Source: Bradyrhizobium sp. CCBAU 53338 | GTDB lineage: Bacteria; Pseudomonadota; Alphaproteobacteria; Rhizobiales; Xanthobacteraceae | Length of the DNA stretch: 64,000 bases | Reading direction: 5' to 3' | Assembly: GCF_015291665.1 (NCBI RefSeq) | Contig: NZ_CP030048.1 | Location: 2,852,001-2,916,000 of the forward strand | Shown here: piece by piece, positions 54,573 to 64,000 of the stretch | Layout of the letters: every line of letters starts with the position of its first letter | How positions within the stretch are numbered: the stretch's first letter is position 1 | Made by a program: the position numbers and the translations under genes | The notes under the pieces: generated by a model | Seen by the model: only the letters and a program-made list of their open reading frames with translations | Told to the model about the DNA's origin: nothing | Databases searched by the model: none

Positions 54573-55721
54573 TCAGCGTTTGTAGGTGTTTTTCACGAAG
54601 GGCATGGCGGCGACGGCGAGCGGCAGACGTTGGCCGCGCACCTCCGCAAAGAGTTTTGTGTCGAGTGCGCTCAGGCTCGTCGGCACGTAGCCCATCGCCA
54701 CAGGCGCGTTCAGGCTCGGGCCGAAGCCGCCGGAGGTGACCTTTCCGATCGGCTCGCCGCCTGCGCCATCTGCAAACAGCACCGCGCCCTCGCGCACCGG
54801 GGCGCGGCCCTGGGCGAGCAGGCCGACGCGGCGGCGGGACGCGCCGTTGTCGAAATGGGCAAGGATTTTTTCGGCGCCGGGAAAGCCGCCGGCGCGGGCG
54901 CCACCGGTGCGGCGGCTCTTCTGCACCGACCATTCCAGCGCAGCCTCGACCGGCGTGGTCTCAGCGTCGATGTCGTGGCCGTAGAGGCAGAGCCCGGCTT
55001 CCAGTCGCAGGCTGTCACGGGCCCCAAGGCCGATCGGCATCACATCGGGGTTTTCCAGCAGCGTCTTGGCGAGACGCTCGGCGTCGCTGGCTGGCACCGA
55101 AATCTCGAATCCATCCTCGCCGGTGTAGCCCGAGCGCGAGACGAAACAGGCGAGGCCGGCAACATTGTGCGGGCCGGCATCCATGAACTTCATGGACGGT
55201 GCCTCTGCACACAATTTCGCCAACGCGGCTTCCGCCTTCGGGCCCTGCAACGCGATCAGCGCGCGGTCCGCGAGCGAATCGATGATGCAGGCATCGGAGA
55301 GATTGGCGCGCAGATGCGCCTCGTCCGTAGCCTTGCAGGCGGCGTTGACCACCAGGAACAGATGATCGCCGAAATTGGCGACCATGAGATCGTCGAGAAT
55401 GCCGCCATCGGCGTTGGTGAACTGGGCGTAGCGCTGCCGTCCCGGCGCGATCGCCACGATGTCCTGCGGGACCAGTCGCTCCAGTGCGCGGGCGGCGTCC
55501 TCGACCTTGCCGGATTTCGGCCGGAGCGCGATCTGGCCCATATGGGAGACGTCGAACAGGCCGGCGGAGCTGCGGGTTTGGAGGTGCTCTTTGAGGACCC
55601 CGGCGGGGTACTGCACGGGCATGTCATAGCCGGCGAACGGCACCATCTTGCCGCCGAGCGACAAATGAAGGTCGTGAAGGGGGGTACGTTTCAGGGAGTC
55701 TTCGTCGTCGCGCGCAAGCAT
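54573..55721 (-). CDS. gcvT: Aminomethyltransferase GcvT, 382 aa
   Basis: ATG 55721 (MLARDDEDSLKRTPLHDLH) is the natural start; a frame extension upstream would run into the riboswitch. Contains MVPFAGYDMPVQYPAGVLKEH, the LFDVSHMGQI substrate region and the tetrahydrofolate-binding domain. Transfers the methylene group to tetrahydrofolate. First gene of the operon, directly controlled by the tandem glycine riboswitch. Confidence 0.95.
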   Translation of the reverse strand: MLARDDEDSLKRTPLHDLHLSLGGKMVPFAGYDMPVQYPAGVLKEHLQTRSSAGLFDVSHMGQIALRPKSGKVEDAARALERLVPQDIVAIAPGRQRYAQFTNADGGILDDLMVANFGDHLFLVVNAACKATDEAHLRANLSDACIIDSLADRALIALQGPKAEAALAKLCAEAPSMKFMDAGPHNVAGLACFVSRSGYTGEDGFEISVPASDAERLAKTLLENPDVMPIGLGARDSLRLEAGLCLYGHDIDAETTPVEAALEWSVQKSRRTGGARAGGFPGAEKILAHFDNGASRRRVGLLAQGRAPVREGAVLFADGAGGEPIGKVTSGGFGPSLNAPVAMGYVPTSLSALDTKLFAEVRGQRLPLAVAAMPFVKNTYKR

Positions 55722-55779
55722 TACGGGGCCCTCGGCGGTTCCCCAGGGACGATTCCCCGGAGGCAACCAGTCGAAGCCC

Positions 55780-55968
55780 CATCTGTCGCTGTGCCTGAGA
55801 GTATTATCCCGTCGGCGGACGCTGGTCCGGGCCAACCCTTCTCAAAAGGTCTTTGCCCGTCGGCGCCTCTTTCCAGATGTCGTCAAAGCCACGCGGTCCT
55901 TTTGCCTGAGAGTTTCCGGGGCGGTTGCTCCTTCGGCGCCGGCAATGAAGCCGGTCTCTCCCGTCGTG
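55780..55968 (-). promoter_or_regulatory. Tandem glycine riboswitch upstream of gcvT
   Basis: Two aptamers on the minus strand. Aptamer 1 begins GGGAGAGACCGG, contains GGAGCAACCGCC and ends CTCTCAGGCAAAAGGACCG. Aptamer 2 starts GGAAAGAGGC, contains GACGGGCAAAG and ends ATACTCTCAGGCAC. These are the conserved blocks of the cooperative glycine riboswitch, which turns on glycine cleavage genes when glycine is abundant. It ends about 60 bases before gcvT. Confidence 0.95.
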
Positions 55969-56207
55969 GCCGTACGATACAGATGGGTACAGACCACAGC
56001 CCGGCCAAGCCTGTCAACGCGCGGATTGCGGCTTTCCAAAGGGATTGCGACGGGATTACGCTGATGCGGCAACCCTCTGATCTGCTTGCACAGTTTCTGG
56101 ACAGCGAAGCTGGCCTTGTCTAAAAGCGCTTTGGCCCGCAGATATCAGCCCAAATCACCGGTTTGGATGGCGGATGAGCGGGTCCAAGCACACCCGATTG
56201 GATGAAC

Positions 56208-58901
56208 ATGAGCGGCGTCAACGAGATCAGGTCGACCTTTTTGAACTTCTTTGCCGAGAACGGCCACGAGATCGTGTCGTCCTCGCCATTGGTGCCGCGC
56301 AACGATCCGACGTTGATGTTCACCAATGCCGGCATGGTGCAGTTCAAGAACGTCTTCACCGGCGTCGAGAAGCGGCCCTACCAGCGCGCCACGACGTCGC
56401 AGAAATGCGTGCGTGCCGGCGGCAAGCACAACGACCTCGACAATGTCGGCTACACCGCGCGCCATCTCACCTTCTTCGAGATGCTCGGCAACTTCTCGTT
56501 CGGCGACTATTTCAAGGAGCGCGCGATCGAGCTGGCCTGGAAGCTCATCACCAAGGATTTCGGGCTGAAGAAGGACAAGCTGCTCGTCACCGTCTACCAT
56601 ACCGACGACGAGGCGCACGGGCTCTGGAAGAAGATCGCCGGCTTCACCGACGACCGCATCATCCGCATCCCGACGTCGGACAATTTCTGGGCGATGGGTG
56701 ACACCGGCCCGTGCGGCCCGTGCTCGGAGATCTTCATCGACCGCGGCGACCATATCTGGGGCGGCCCTCCCGGCTCGCCGGAAGAGGACGGCGACCGCTT
56801 CCTCGAATTCTGGAATCTCGTGTTCATGCAATATGAGCAGGTGACGAAGGAGGAACGCGTCGACCTGCCGCGTCCCTCGATCGACACCGGCATGGGCCTC
56901 GAGCGCATGGCCTGCATCATGCAGGGCGTCGACAGCGTGTTCGAGACCGACCTGTTCCGTCATCTGATCGACGCGACGTCGTCCGCGCTCGGCAGCGGGC
57001 CGAACGAGCAGACTGTGGCCTCTTTCCGCGTCATCGCCGATCATCTGCGCTCCTCCGCCTTCCTCGTTGCGGACGGCGTGCTGCCCTCGAACGAGGGCCG
57101 CGGCTATGTGCTGCGCCGGATCATGCGCCGCGCGATGCGCCATGCGCAGCTGCTGGGCGCCAAGGAGCCGCTGATGCACCGGCTGGTCTGGGCGCTGGTC
57201 CGCGAGATGGGCCAGGCCTATCCCGACTTGATGCGCGCGGAGAATTTGATCGAGGAAACGCTGCGGCTGGAAGAGACCCGCTTCCGCAAGACTCTGTCGC
57301 GCGGCTTGGCGATCCTGGATGAGAAGAGCGCTTCCTTGAAGAAGGGCGACATGTTCGACGGCGACGTCGCCTTCACGCTGTACGACACGTATGGTTTTCC
57401 GCTGGACCTGACGCAGGACGCGCTGAAGTCGCGCGGCATCGGTGTCGACCAGGCTGCGTTCACCGACGCGATGGAGCGGCAGAAGGCCAAGGCGCGCGAG
57501 TCCTGGAAGGGCTCGGGCGAGGCGGCTTCCGAGGCGATCTGGTTCCCGCTGCGCGAGAAGCTCGGGGCCACCGAATTTCTGGGCTACGAGACCGAGAGCG
57601 CCGAAGGCGTGGTCTCGGCGCTGGTGAAGGATGGCGCGGAAGTGGCCGGCCTCAAGGCCGGCGATACCGGCGCGCTTCTGCTGAACCAGACGCCGTTCTA
57701 TGCGGAATCAGGCGGCCAGGTCGGTGACACCGGCGTGTTGACGGGCGAGGGCGGCATCAGGTTCCGCGTCACCGACACGCAGAAGAAGCTCGGCGATTTC
57801 TTCGTGCATGTCGGCACCGTCGAGAGCGGCGAGCTGAAGGTCGGAACTGCACTGCAGCTCGAGGTCGATCATTCCAGGCGCTCGTCGATCCGCGCGCATC
57901 ACTCCGCGACGCATCTCATTCACGAGGCGCTGCGCCAGGTGCTCGGCGACCACATCGCCCAGCGCGGCTCGATGGTGGCGCCGGACCGGCTGCGCTTCGA
58001 CTTCGTGCATCCGAAGCCGATCACGGCGGAGGAACTCGCCCGCGTCGAGGACATCGCCAACGACGTGGTGCTGGAGAACGACGAGGTCATGACCCGCGTC
58101 ATGGGCGTGGACGAGGCCCGCGAGGCCGGGGCGCGCGCGCTGTTCGGCGAGAAATACGGCGATGAGGTTCGCGTCGTCTCGATGGGCAAGACCGCGCGCG
58201 AGCGCGGCGTCAATGCGCTCGGCTGGTCGGTCGAGCTCTGTGGCGGCACCCATGTGCGGCGCACCGGCGATATCGGCCTGATCACGCTGACCGGCGAGAG
58301 CGCGGTCGCCTCCGGCGTCCGCCGCATCGAGGCGCTCACTGGAAATTACGCGCGCAAGCACGCCAACGACACCATGGCGCTGGCGAAAACCGCGGCGAGC
58401 GAGCTTCGCACCTCGCTGGACGACGTCCCGGCGCGCATCACGGCGCTGATGGAGGAGCGCAAGAAGCTCGAGCGCGAGCTCTCCGACGCCCGCAAGAAGC
58501 TCGCGATGGGCGGCGGTGCGTCCGCCGGGAACAACGCAGCCTCCGGCGTGCGCGAGGTCGGCGGCGTCAAGCTGATGGCGCGCGCGGTCCAGGGCATCGA
58601 GATGAAGGATCTCAAGAGCCTCGCCGACGAGGCCAAGAAGCAGATCGGCTCCGGCGTGGTCGCGATCGTCGGCGTCACCGAAGACGGCAAGGCCGGAATC
58701 GTGGTCGGCGTCACCGCCGATCTCACCGCGCGCTTCAACGCCGTGAATTTGGTGCGCGTCGCATCCGAAGCGCTCGGCGGCAAGGGCGGCGGTGGTCGGC
58801 CCGACATGGCGCAGGCCGGCGGCCCCGACGGCGCCAAGGCGACCGACGCGCTGGCGGCGATCGAAAAAGCCATCCTCGAACAAAAAGCGGCAGGCGCGTA
58901 A
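56208..58901 (+). CDS. alaS: Alanyl-tRNA synthetase, 897 aa
   Basis: ATG 56208 ([20 protein letters not shown]) is the usual start; ATG 56202 is also in frame. Class II synthetase: motif 1 [10 protein letters not shown], editing-domain motif [32 protein letters not shown] and the C-terminal glycine-rich domain. Length is normal. The K+ channel gene starts six bases later and is probably cotranscribed. Confidence 0.98.
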   Translation: MSGVNEIRSTFLNFFAENGHEIVSSSPLVPRNDPTLMFTNAGMVQFKNVFTGVEKRPYQRATTSQKCVRAGGKHNDLDNVGYTARHLTFFEMLGNFSFGDYFKERAIELAWKLITKDFGLKKDKLLVTVYHTDDEAHGLWKKIAGFTDDRIIRIPTSDNFWAMGDTGPCGPCSEIFIDRGDHIWGGPPGSPEEDGDRFLEFWNLVFMQYEQVTKEERVDLPRPSIDTGMGLERMACIMQGVDSVFETDLFRHLIDATSSALGSGPNEQTVASFRVIADHLRSSAFLVADGVLPSNEGRGYVLRRIMRRAMRHAQLLGAKEPLMHRLVWALVREMGQAYPDLMRAENLIEETLRLEETRFRKTLSRGLAILDEKSASLKKGDMFDGDVAFTLYDTYGFPLDLTQDALKSRGIGVDQAAFTDAMERQKAKARESWKGSGEAASEAIWFPLREKLGATEFLGYETESAEGVVSALVKDGAEVAGLKAGDTGALLLNQTPFYAESGGQVGDTGVLTGEGGIRFRVTDTQKKLGDFFVHVGTVESGELKVGTALQLEVDHSRRSSIRAHHSATHLIHEALRQVLGDHIAQRGSMVAPDRLRFDFVHPKPITAEELARVEDIANDVVLENDEVMTRVMGVDEAREAGARALFGEKYGDEVRVVSMGKTARERGVNALGWSVELCGGTHVRRTGDIGLITLTGESAVASGVRRIEALTGNYARKHANDTMALAKTAASELRTSLDDVPARITALMEERKKLERELSDARKKLAMGGGASAGNNAASGVREVGGVKLMARAVQGIEMKDLKSLADEAKKQIGSGVVAIVGVTEDGKAGIVVGVTADLTARFNAVNLVRVASEALGGKGGGGRPDMAQAGGPDGAKATDALAAIEKAILEQKAAGA

Positions 58902-58907
58902 ATCGCC

Positions 58908-60134
58908 ATGCGCCTCGTTCCGCGAGGAATTGGGCTTCGCGATCCCGACTTGAGGGATCGCCTCTACGAATTGCTGGAGCACGATCCGCTGGCCTACTCG
59001 GTCGGATCGCGCTTCATTCGGATCATCATTGGCGTCATCGTGCTCGACGTTGCCGCGATGATCCTCGCGTCGGTGCCGCAACTCGATGCGCAATTCGACG
59101 CGCTGTTCTCCGGCATCACCATCCTCTGCGTCATCGTGTTCGCGCTGGAATATGCCGCGCGGCTCTGGACCGTGGCGGGCCACACGCCGCGCAACGGCTC
59201 GCCGCTCGCCGACCGGCTCGGCTATGCGTTCTCGGCGCTCGGCATCATCGACCTCATGGCGTTCCTGCCCGCCGCGATCGTCCTGATGATGGGCCGGCAC
59301 GCGACGCTGGCCGCGCTCGGCGTGCTGCCGTTCTTCAAGCTGATCCGCTACTCGCCGGCGATGCGCTCGCTGCTCGCCGCCGTGCACGCCGAGCGGAGGG
59401 CGCTGATCGGCTGCGTCGTCATCCTGATCGGCGCGGTGCTCACCTTCGCCTCGCTGCTCTACGCCATCGAGCGCGACGTGCAGCCGGACAAGCTCGGCAC
59501 CATCCCGCAGGCGATGTGGTGGGCGATCGTGACGCTCGGCACCGTCGGCTATGGCGACGTCGTGCCGGTGACGCCGCTCGGCAAGTTCGTCTCGGTGTTC
59601 GCGATCATCAGCGGTTTCGCCATGATCGCGCTGCCGGTGGCGATCATCTCGAGCGCCTTTGCCGAAGAGGTGAGGCGGCGGGATTTCGTCGTCACCTGGG
59701 GCATGCTGGCGCGGGTGCCGCTGTTCTCGCATCTGTCGGCGGGCGAAATCGCCGACATCATGCGGCTGCTGCGCGCGCGCACGATCGAGCAGGGCGAGAT
59801 CCTCGTGCGCCGGGGCGATGCGGCCTCGTCGATGTATTTCATCACCGCCGGCGAGGTCGAGATCGCGCTGCCGAGCCAGCATGTGCGGCTCGGTGACGGT
59901 ACCTTCTTCGGCGAGATCGCACTGCTGCACAAGACCAAGCGCAGCGGCACGGTGACCGCGACGCGCAAGACGCGGCTGCTGCTGCTCGACGCCCAGGACT
60001 TTCACGCCCTGATCGCGCGCATGCCGATGCTCGCCGCGCACGTTCAGGAGACGGCGCGCGCACGGCTGGAAGAGACCGGCGATCTCGCGGCGGCAGAGCT
60101 GGCGCAGGCCGAGCGCGAGGGCACCGACCGCTGA
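58908..60134 (+). CDS. Cyclic nucleotide-gated K+ channel, MlotiK1-like, 408 aa
   Basis: Six transmembrane helices (about 35-270), selectivity filter TVGYGD (about 218-223) and a pore helix QAMWWAIVTLG. The C-terminal cyclic-nucleotide-binding domain (about 280-390) has FFGEIALLHKTKRSGTV, the phosphate-binding cassette with the Arg that binds the phosphate. The organisation matches the Mesorhizobium MlotiK1 channel. Gated by cAMP or cGMP; physiological role unknown. Confidence 0.9.
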   Translation: MRLVPRGIGLRDPDLRDRLYELLEHDPLAYSVGSRFIRIIIGVIVLDVAAMILASVPQLDAQFDALFSGITILCVIVFALEYAARLWTVAGHTPRNGSPLADRLGYAFSALGIIDLMAFLPAAIVLMMGRHATLAALGVLPFFKLIRYSPAMRSLLAAVHAERRALIGCVVILIGAVLTFASLLYAIERDVQPDKLGTIPQAMWWAIVTLGTVGYGDVVPVTPLGKFVSVFAIISGFAMIALPVAIISSAFAEEVRRRDFVVTWGMLARVPLFSHLSAGEIADIMRLLRARTIEQGEILVRRGDAASSMYFITAGEVEIALPSQHVRLGDGTFFGEIALLHKTKRSGTVTATRKTRLLLLDAQDFHALIARMPMLAAHVQETARARLEETGDLAAAELAQAEREGTDR

Positions 60135-60138
60135 GCGC

Positions 60139-60260
60139 TCAGCCTTTCTTCAGGACGACATACTCGGCCGAGTAGGGCGCGCTCTTGAACTCGCCCGCCT
60201 GCTTCAGCCAGGGGATGTCGGCAGCCGTTGCGCCCGGTGCACGACATGGTCGCATCTGTC
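60139..60260 (-). pseudogene. 3' fragment of an unidentified gene
   Basis: A minus-strand frame ending TGA at 60139-60141 reads ...APGATAADIPWLKQAGEFKS then APYSAEYVVLKKG. It has coding character but no start codon and no upstream homologous part. Convergent with the K+ channel gene, whose stop lies only five bases away. Likely a remnant. Confidence 0.3.
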
Positions 60261-60280
60261 CGCAACGGCTCTCAAAAGCA

Positions 60281-60306
60281 ACGGGCCGCGCTTCGGCGCG
60301 GCCCGT
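60281..60306 (-). terminator. Intrinsic terminator of icd
   Basis: An 11-bp perfect stem (ACGGGCCGCGC with GCGCGGCCCGT) with a stable TTCG loop. On the minus strand it is followed by TTGCTTTTG, 42 bases after the icd stop. Confidence 0.85.
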
Positions 60307-60347
60307 GATGATGTCTGGCCCAGTCGGGCGAAAATGCAGATGGCAGC

Positions 60348-61562
60348 TTAAGCTGCCATCGCCTTCACGAGGTTGTCAGCGACCTTGTCGAGGAAGCCGG
60401 TGGTCGACAGCCAGCGCTGGTCGGCGCCGACCAGGAGCGCGAGGTCCTTGGTCATGTAGCCTTCCTCGACCGTGTCGACGCAGACCTTCTCCAGCGTCGA
60501 GGCGAACTTCGCCAGCTCGGCGTTGTTGTCGAGCTTGGCGCGGTGGGCGAGGCCACGGGTCCAGGCGAAGATCGACGCGATCGAGTTGGTCGAGGTCTCC
60601 TTGCCCTTCTGGTGCTCGCGGTAGTGACGGGTCACCGTGCCGTGGGCAGCTTCCGCTTCGACGGTCTTGCCGTCGGGCGTGAGCAGGACCGAGGTCATCA
60701 GGCCGAGCGAGCCGTAGCCCTGCGCGACCGTGTCCGACTGCACGTCTCCATCGTAGTTCTTGCAGGCCCAGACATAGCCGCCCGACCATTTCAGCGCCGA
60801 GGCGACCATGTCGTCGATCAGACGGTGCTCGTAGGTCAGGCCCTTGGCGTCGAACTCCTTCTTGAACTCGGCGTCGAAGATCTCCTGGAAGATGTCCTTG
60901 AAGCGGCCGTCATAGACCTTGAGGATCGTGTTCTTGGTCGAGAGATAGACCGGATAGTTGCGCAGCAGGCCGTAGTTGAAGGAAGCGCGGGCGAAGTCGA
61001 TGATGGAATCGTCGAGATTGTACATCTCCATGGCGACGCCGGCGCCCGGAGCCTTGAACACTTCCTTCTCGATGACGGTGCCGTCCTCGCCGACGAACTT
61101 CAGCGAGAGGGTGCCCTTGCCCGGGAACTTGATGTCGGTGGCGCGGTACTGGTCGCCATAGGCGTGGCGGCCGATGATGATCGGCTTGGTCCAGCCGGGA
61201 ACCAGGCGCGGCACGTTCTTGCAGATGATCGGCTCGCGGAAGATGCAGCCGCCGAGAATGTTGCGGATGGTGCCGTTCGGCGACTTCCACATCTGCTTGA
61301 GGTTGAACTCCTTCACCCGGGCCTCGTCCGGGGTGATGGTGGCGCACTTGACGCCGACGCCGACCTTCTTGATCGCCTCGGCGGCGTCGACGGTCACCTG
61401 ATCGTTGGTGTGGTCGCGGTACTCCATGCCCAGGTCGAAATACTGCAGCTCGACATCCAGGAACGGGTTGATCAGCTTGTCCTTGATGTACTGCCAGATG
61501 ATCCGGGTCATCTCGTCGCCATCGAGCTCGACGACGGGATTGGATACCTTGATTTTTGCCAT
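60348..61562 (-). CDS. icd: Isocitrate dehydrogenase (NADP+), type II, 404 aa
   Basis: Full length, [23 protein letters not shown]... The substrate-binding [18 protein letters not shown] (about 95-112) and metal-ligand region WKSPNG...[18 protein letters not shown] identify the eukaryotic-type NADP enzyme found in alphaproteobacteria. TCA-cycle enzyme, converts isocitrate to 2-oxoglutarate. Divergent from the methyltransferase gene. Confidence 0.97.
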   Translation of the reverse strand: MAKIKVSNPVVELDGDEMTRIIWQYIKDKLINPFLDVELQYFDLGMEYRDHTNDQVTVDAAEAIKKVGVGVKCATITPDEARVKEFNLKQMWKSPNGTIRNILGGCIFREPIICKNVPRLVPGWTKPIIIGRHAYGDQYRATDIKFPGKGTLSLKFVGEDGTVIEKEVFKAPGAGVAMEMYNLDDSIIDFARASFNYGLLRNYPVYLSTKNTILKVYDGRFKDIFQEIFDAEFKKEFDAKGLTYEHRLIDDMVASALKWSGGYVWACKNYDGDVQSDTVAQGYGSLGLMTSVLLTPDGKTVEAEAAHGTVTRHYREHQKGKETSTNSIASIFAWTRGLAHRAKLDNNAELAKFASTLEKVCVDTVEEGYMTKDLALLVGADQRWLSTTGFLDKVADNLVKAMAA

Positions 61563-61902
61563 GATCGGTGCAGCCCTCTTGGGATCGGCGCTAGAGGCGC
61601 CAAAGTGAATATCCGCCGCCTCTTAGCACCGGACCGTGGCGGGCGAAAGCCAAGTGATTATGCACTTTTAGCTCACCCAGCTTCCACAGATGGGGGGCGC
61701 TGCCGGCCACCGTGGCAGGGACCGGGTTCAGGTATCGGGCGAGATTCAAAAGCTGAATCCAAGTCGTTATTTCCCTTGAGAATTTCGTCAGGACAGGCAA
61801 ACGACTGGCGGACACGGCAGCCCGGTCGGCGGCCGGCCTTGAATCAATTCCTGAAGAGTGCCCCGCCAAGGCCTTGGACGACCAGAGTGAAAGCGAAACG
61901 AG
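61563..61902. other. Divergent promoter region of icd and the RNA methyltransferase
   Basis: 340 bases without a gene. It must hold both promoters, but no clear -35/-10 pair or operator stands out. Confidence 0.4.
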
Positions 61903-63102
61903 ATGTCGGGGACTGACAAGAGCAAGGCAGGCCTGTCGCTGGACGGTCCCATCGTGATCCTGGTCGAGCCGCAGCTCGGGGAAAACATCGGCATGGCCGC
62001 GCGCGCCATGGGCAATTTTGCGCTTGGCGCCCTGCGCATCGTCAATCCGCGCGACGGCTGGCCGAACATTGCCGCCCAGCGGGCGGCGGCCGGCGCCGAC
62101 CACATTCTGGAAAAGGTCGAGCTGTTCGACACGGTGGCGCAGGCGGTCGCCGACCTCGACCTGCTGTTCGCCACCACCGCGCGGCCCCACGACCAGGCCA
62201 AGCCCGTGGTCGGGCCGGAGGCGGCAGCAGCCGAGATCTCGGGGCACGTTGCGACCGGCGGCAAGGCCGGCATCCTGTTCGGCCGCGAGCGCTGGGGCCT
62301 GACCAACGAGGAGGTCGGGCTTTCCAACCGTATCATCACCTTCCCGGTCAATCCGGGCTTTGCCTCGCTCAACCTCGCCCAGGCGGTGCTGCTGGTCGGC
62401 TACGAATGGTTCAAGCATGCAACCTCGGGCGAGCTGCCGCACGGCATGCCTGAGCGATCCGAGCGGGCCTCGCAGCACCAGATGCAGGCCTTCTTCGACA
62501 ATCTCGTGCGCGAGCTCGACCGGGTCGAATTCCTGCGCCCGGCGGAGAAGCGCGACACCATGCTGGTGAACCTGCGCAACATCTTCAGCCGGATGGAGCC
62601 GACCAAGCAGGACATGCACACGCTCCACGGCGTGGTGATGGCGATCGCGGAAGGGCGCAAGGGACCGGCCAAAGGCGGTGTGCTCGACGGCGAGCAGGCC
62701 ACGCGCCTGCGCGCGCTCTTGGCCGAGCATGGGCAGGCCGGCGGCGCGCCGGACAGCGGCTCGACCGTGCGCGGCCTCGCGCGCCTGCTCCGCCGCAATC
62801 CGACCGATGCCGAACGCCTGCTCTGGCAGGCGCTGACCCGCGACCGTCGCTTCGCAGGTGGGTTCAAGCGTCAGACCCCGGTCGGCCGCCACATCCCCGA
62901 TTTCGTCTCGTTCCCACACCGGATCGCGATCGAGCTGGTCAATCCGGGCGAAGGCGACACCATCGCCGCTGATCGCGCGTCGCGGCGAGCGTGGCTCGAG
63001 GCGCGCGACTATCGCGTGCTGGAGATCCGTGCGGCGGATGTGGAGCGGGATCTGGAGGCGGAGCTGGTGCGCCTGCAGGAGATGGTGGAGCGGGGCGCGT
63101 AG
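61903..63102 (+). CDS. TrmJ-family RNA methyltransferase fused to a DUF559 nuclease-like domain, 399 aa
   Basis: Residues about 1-270 are the SPOUT domain: VEPQLGENIGMAARAMGNFA, GAGAD-type motif, ILFGRERWGLTNEEV and FPVNPGFASLNLAQAVLL, the trefoil-knot cofactor site of TrmJ (tRNA Cm32/Um32 2'-O-methyltransferase). After a linker, residues about 285-395 are DUF559-like: LARLLRRNPTDAERLLWQAL..., PVGRHIPDFVSF and IAIELVNPGEGD. The usual ELDGGQH nuclease motif is ELVNPGEGD, so an acidic residue is lost and the domain is probably not a nuclease. An unusual fusion; the knot domain itself looks intact. Confidence 0.88.
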   Translation: MSGTDKSKAGLSLDGPIVILVEPQLGENIGMAARAMGNFALGALRIVNPRDGWPNIAAQRAAAGADHILEKVELFDTVAQAVADLDLLFATTARPHDQAKPVVGPEAAAAEISGHVATGGKAGILFGRERWGLTNEEVGLSNRIITFPVNPGFASLNLAQAVLLVGYEWFKHATSGELPHGMPERSERASQHQMQAFFDNLVRELDRVEFLRPAEKRDTMLVNLRNIFSRMEPTKQDMHTLHGVVMAIAEGRKGPAKGGVLDGEQATRLRALLAEHGQAGGAPDSGSTVRGLARLLRRNPTDAERLLWQALTRDRRFAGGFKRQTPVGRHIPDFVSFPHRIAIELVNPGEGDTIAADRASRRAWLEARDYRVLEIRAADVERDLEAELVRLQEMVERGA

Positions 63103-63198
63103 GTCGTCTCGCACGAAGCCGTAGCCTCATTTATTGGCACGTTTCGTGCCTCCCAAAGCGGCAGGCCCGTCACATGCCTGACCGAGGGAGACCCTGAC

Positions 63199-63681
63199 AT
63201 GAAACGCGAAGACCTCACCGAAAAGCTGCTCGACATCAAGCGCGAGAAGGGCTGGAGCTGGAAACACGTCTGCGAAAAAATCGGCGGCTATTCCGAGGTG
63301 CTGATCGTCGGGGCGATCCTCGGCCAGATGAAGCTGACGAAGCCGCAAGCGGCCAACGCCGCTGAGCTGTTCGGCCTTTCGAAGGCCGAGACCACGATGC
63401 TGAACGAGACGCCGATGCGCGGCATGCCGATGCCGCCGACCGATCCTTTGATCTACCGGTTCTACGAACTGGTGATGGTCAATGGTCCGGCCTGGAAGGC
63501 GCTGATCGAGGAAGAGTACGGCGACGGTATCATGTCGGCGATCGATTTCGACATGGTGATGGAGCGCCTGCCGAATCCGAAGGGCGACCGCGTCAAGATC
63601 ACGATGTCAGGCAAATTCCTGCCGTACAAATATTACGGCGCCAGCGGCAACGTCCCGGACTACGGCTTCAAGGAAGAGTGA
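63199..63681 (+). CDS. cynS: Cyanate hydratase (cyanase), CynS, 160 aa
   Basis: Typical 160 residues: an N-terminal DNA-binding-like helical domain and a C-terminal domain with the catalytic Arg, Glu and Ser in YRFYELV (about residue 93-99) and SAIDFDM (about 122). Converts cyanate and bicarbonate to ammonia and CO2. The start ATG has GGAGACC upstream. Monocistronic. Confidence 0.95.
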   Translation: MKREDLTEKLLDIKREKGWSWKHVCEKIGGYSEVLIVGAILGQMKLTKPQAANAAELFGLSKAETTMLNETPMRGMPMPPTDPLIYRFYELVMVNGPAWKALIEEEYGDGIMSAIDFDMVMERLPNPKGDRVKITMSGKFLPYKYYGASGNVPDYGFKEE

Positions 63682-63696
63682 GGCGAACGGCGAATT

Positions 63697-63734
63697 GCGA
63701 GTAGCGGATGGGAAAGTTTGCATTCGCTACTCGC
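63697..63734. terminator. Bidirectional hairpin between cynS and purB
   Basis: A 14-bp stem with one wobble (GCGAGTAGCGGATG with CATTCGCTACTCGC) and a 10-base loop, 16 bases after the cynS stop and 18 bases after the convergent purB stop. Confidence 0.65.
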
Positions 63735-63751
63735 TACCCACCGTTGACCAG

Positions 63752-64000
63752 CTAGAGAATGGCGCCCGGCGTGTACTTGGCCGCTTCAGGCTTTGCCTTC
63801 GCCAGCGCGTCGACCTGCTCGGCGAAGTAATCGACCTGCGCGCCGGCATCGCCGGAATTGGCGCGGCCGTGCTCGAGCACTTGGTTCAGCTCGGCTTCGC
63901 TGAGACCGAGACGCTGATCGGCGGCGAGACGCTTCAGTAGGTCGTTCTGCACGATCTTGCCGGTGCGGAGGTCCCTGATGGCAGCGACCGCATGCTCCTT
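63752..64000 (-). CDS. purB: Adenylosuccinate lyase C-terminus (partial, 5' part outside window)
   Basis: The last 82 residues only: KEHAVAAIRDLRTGKIV...NDLLKRLAADQRLGLSEAELN... and the characteristic end YTPGAIL. This end matches the actinobacterial-type PurB C-terminus (VSRYPDAAKYTPGAIL pattern), hence the call. Purine synthesis enzyme of the fumarase/aspartase superfamily. The main body and the active site are outside the window. Confidence 0.8.
   Translation of the reverse strand, partial: KEHAVAAIRDLRTGKIVQNDLLKRLAADQRLGLSEAELNQVLEHGRANSGDAGAQVDYFAEQVDALAKAKPEAAKYTPGAIL

Noticed and set aside
57708..60041. A 777-codon minus-strand frame opposite alaS and the K+ channel gene
   Set aside because: Composition is His/Arg/Asp-rich and it spans two conserved genes on the other strand.

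Overview
The window is a 64 kb chromosomal segment of a GC-rich alphaproteobacterium, most likely Bradyrhizobium or a close relative. Grounds: the GAAC-N7-GAAC (alphaproteobacterial LexA) box in front of recA, a eukaryotic-type NADP isocitrate dehydrogenase, many ~80-residue PilZ proteins, and many small secreted proteins of rhizobial type. No rRNA, tRNA, CRISPR array or complete insertion sequence was seen.

Layout. 1-2.5 kb: accessory DNA with a YqaJ-type phage recombinase cut by the window edge, a divergent XRE regulator with a 29-bp palindromic operator candidate, and two overlapping genes of unknown function. 3-10 kb: PilZ proteins and small secreted or membrane proteins. 10-28.5 kb: a giant type I-secreted adhesin of 3595 residues (15 almost identical 516-bp repeats in tandem), followed on the opposite strand by a glycosyltransferase, a LapG-like periplasmic cysteine protease, a HlyD/LapC adaptor, a LapB-like ABC exporter and a TolC-like outer-membrane protein. 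This looks like a complete surface-retention and release system: the adhesin has a PAAG site of LapG type after its N-terminal module. 29-33.6 kb: small proteins, an MmyB-type regulator, a DsbA-family protein, a GNAT/FemAB-like protein. 33.7-42.3 kb: a sulfide/persulfide-response locus. An SqrR/BigR-type ArsR repressor, with two cysteines 66 residues apart, sits between overlapping divergent promoters; sqr-trxC-DUF2892-ccoG run to the left, an RND efflux pair and an AhpD-like protein to the right. 42.3-48.7 kb: small genes, a probable structured RNA with an intrinsic terminator, and a lower-GC island of tiny membrane-protein genes that each end at a copy of the same palindrome. 48.8-64 kb: core genes: recA with SOS box, a frameshifted DUF1835-type gene, gcvT-gcvH-gcvP under a tandem glycine riboswitch, alaS, a cyclic-nucleotide-gated K+ channel, icd, a TrmJ-type methyltransferase fused to a DUF559 nuclease-like domain, cynS, and the 3' end of purB.

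Functional links. The exporter genes, protease and adhesin form one working unit; secretion would leave the adhesin anchored by its N-terminus, and proteolysis at PAAG would free it. No LapD-like receptor is present in the window, so control of the protease by c-di-GMP is inferred only. The sulfide locus couples sulfide oxidation (Sqr), thiol reduction (TrxC) and efflux under one persulfide sensor. The most novel-looking material is the repeat mosaic of the adhesin, the structured RNA at about 46.5-46.75 kb and the tiny-gene/palindrome island at 47.4-48.7 kb.
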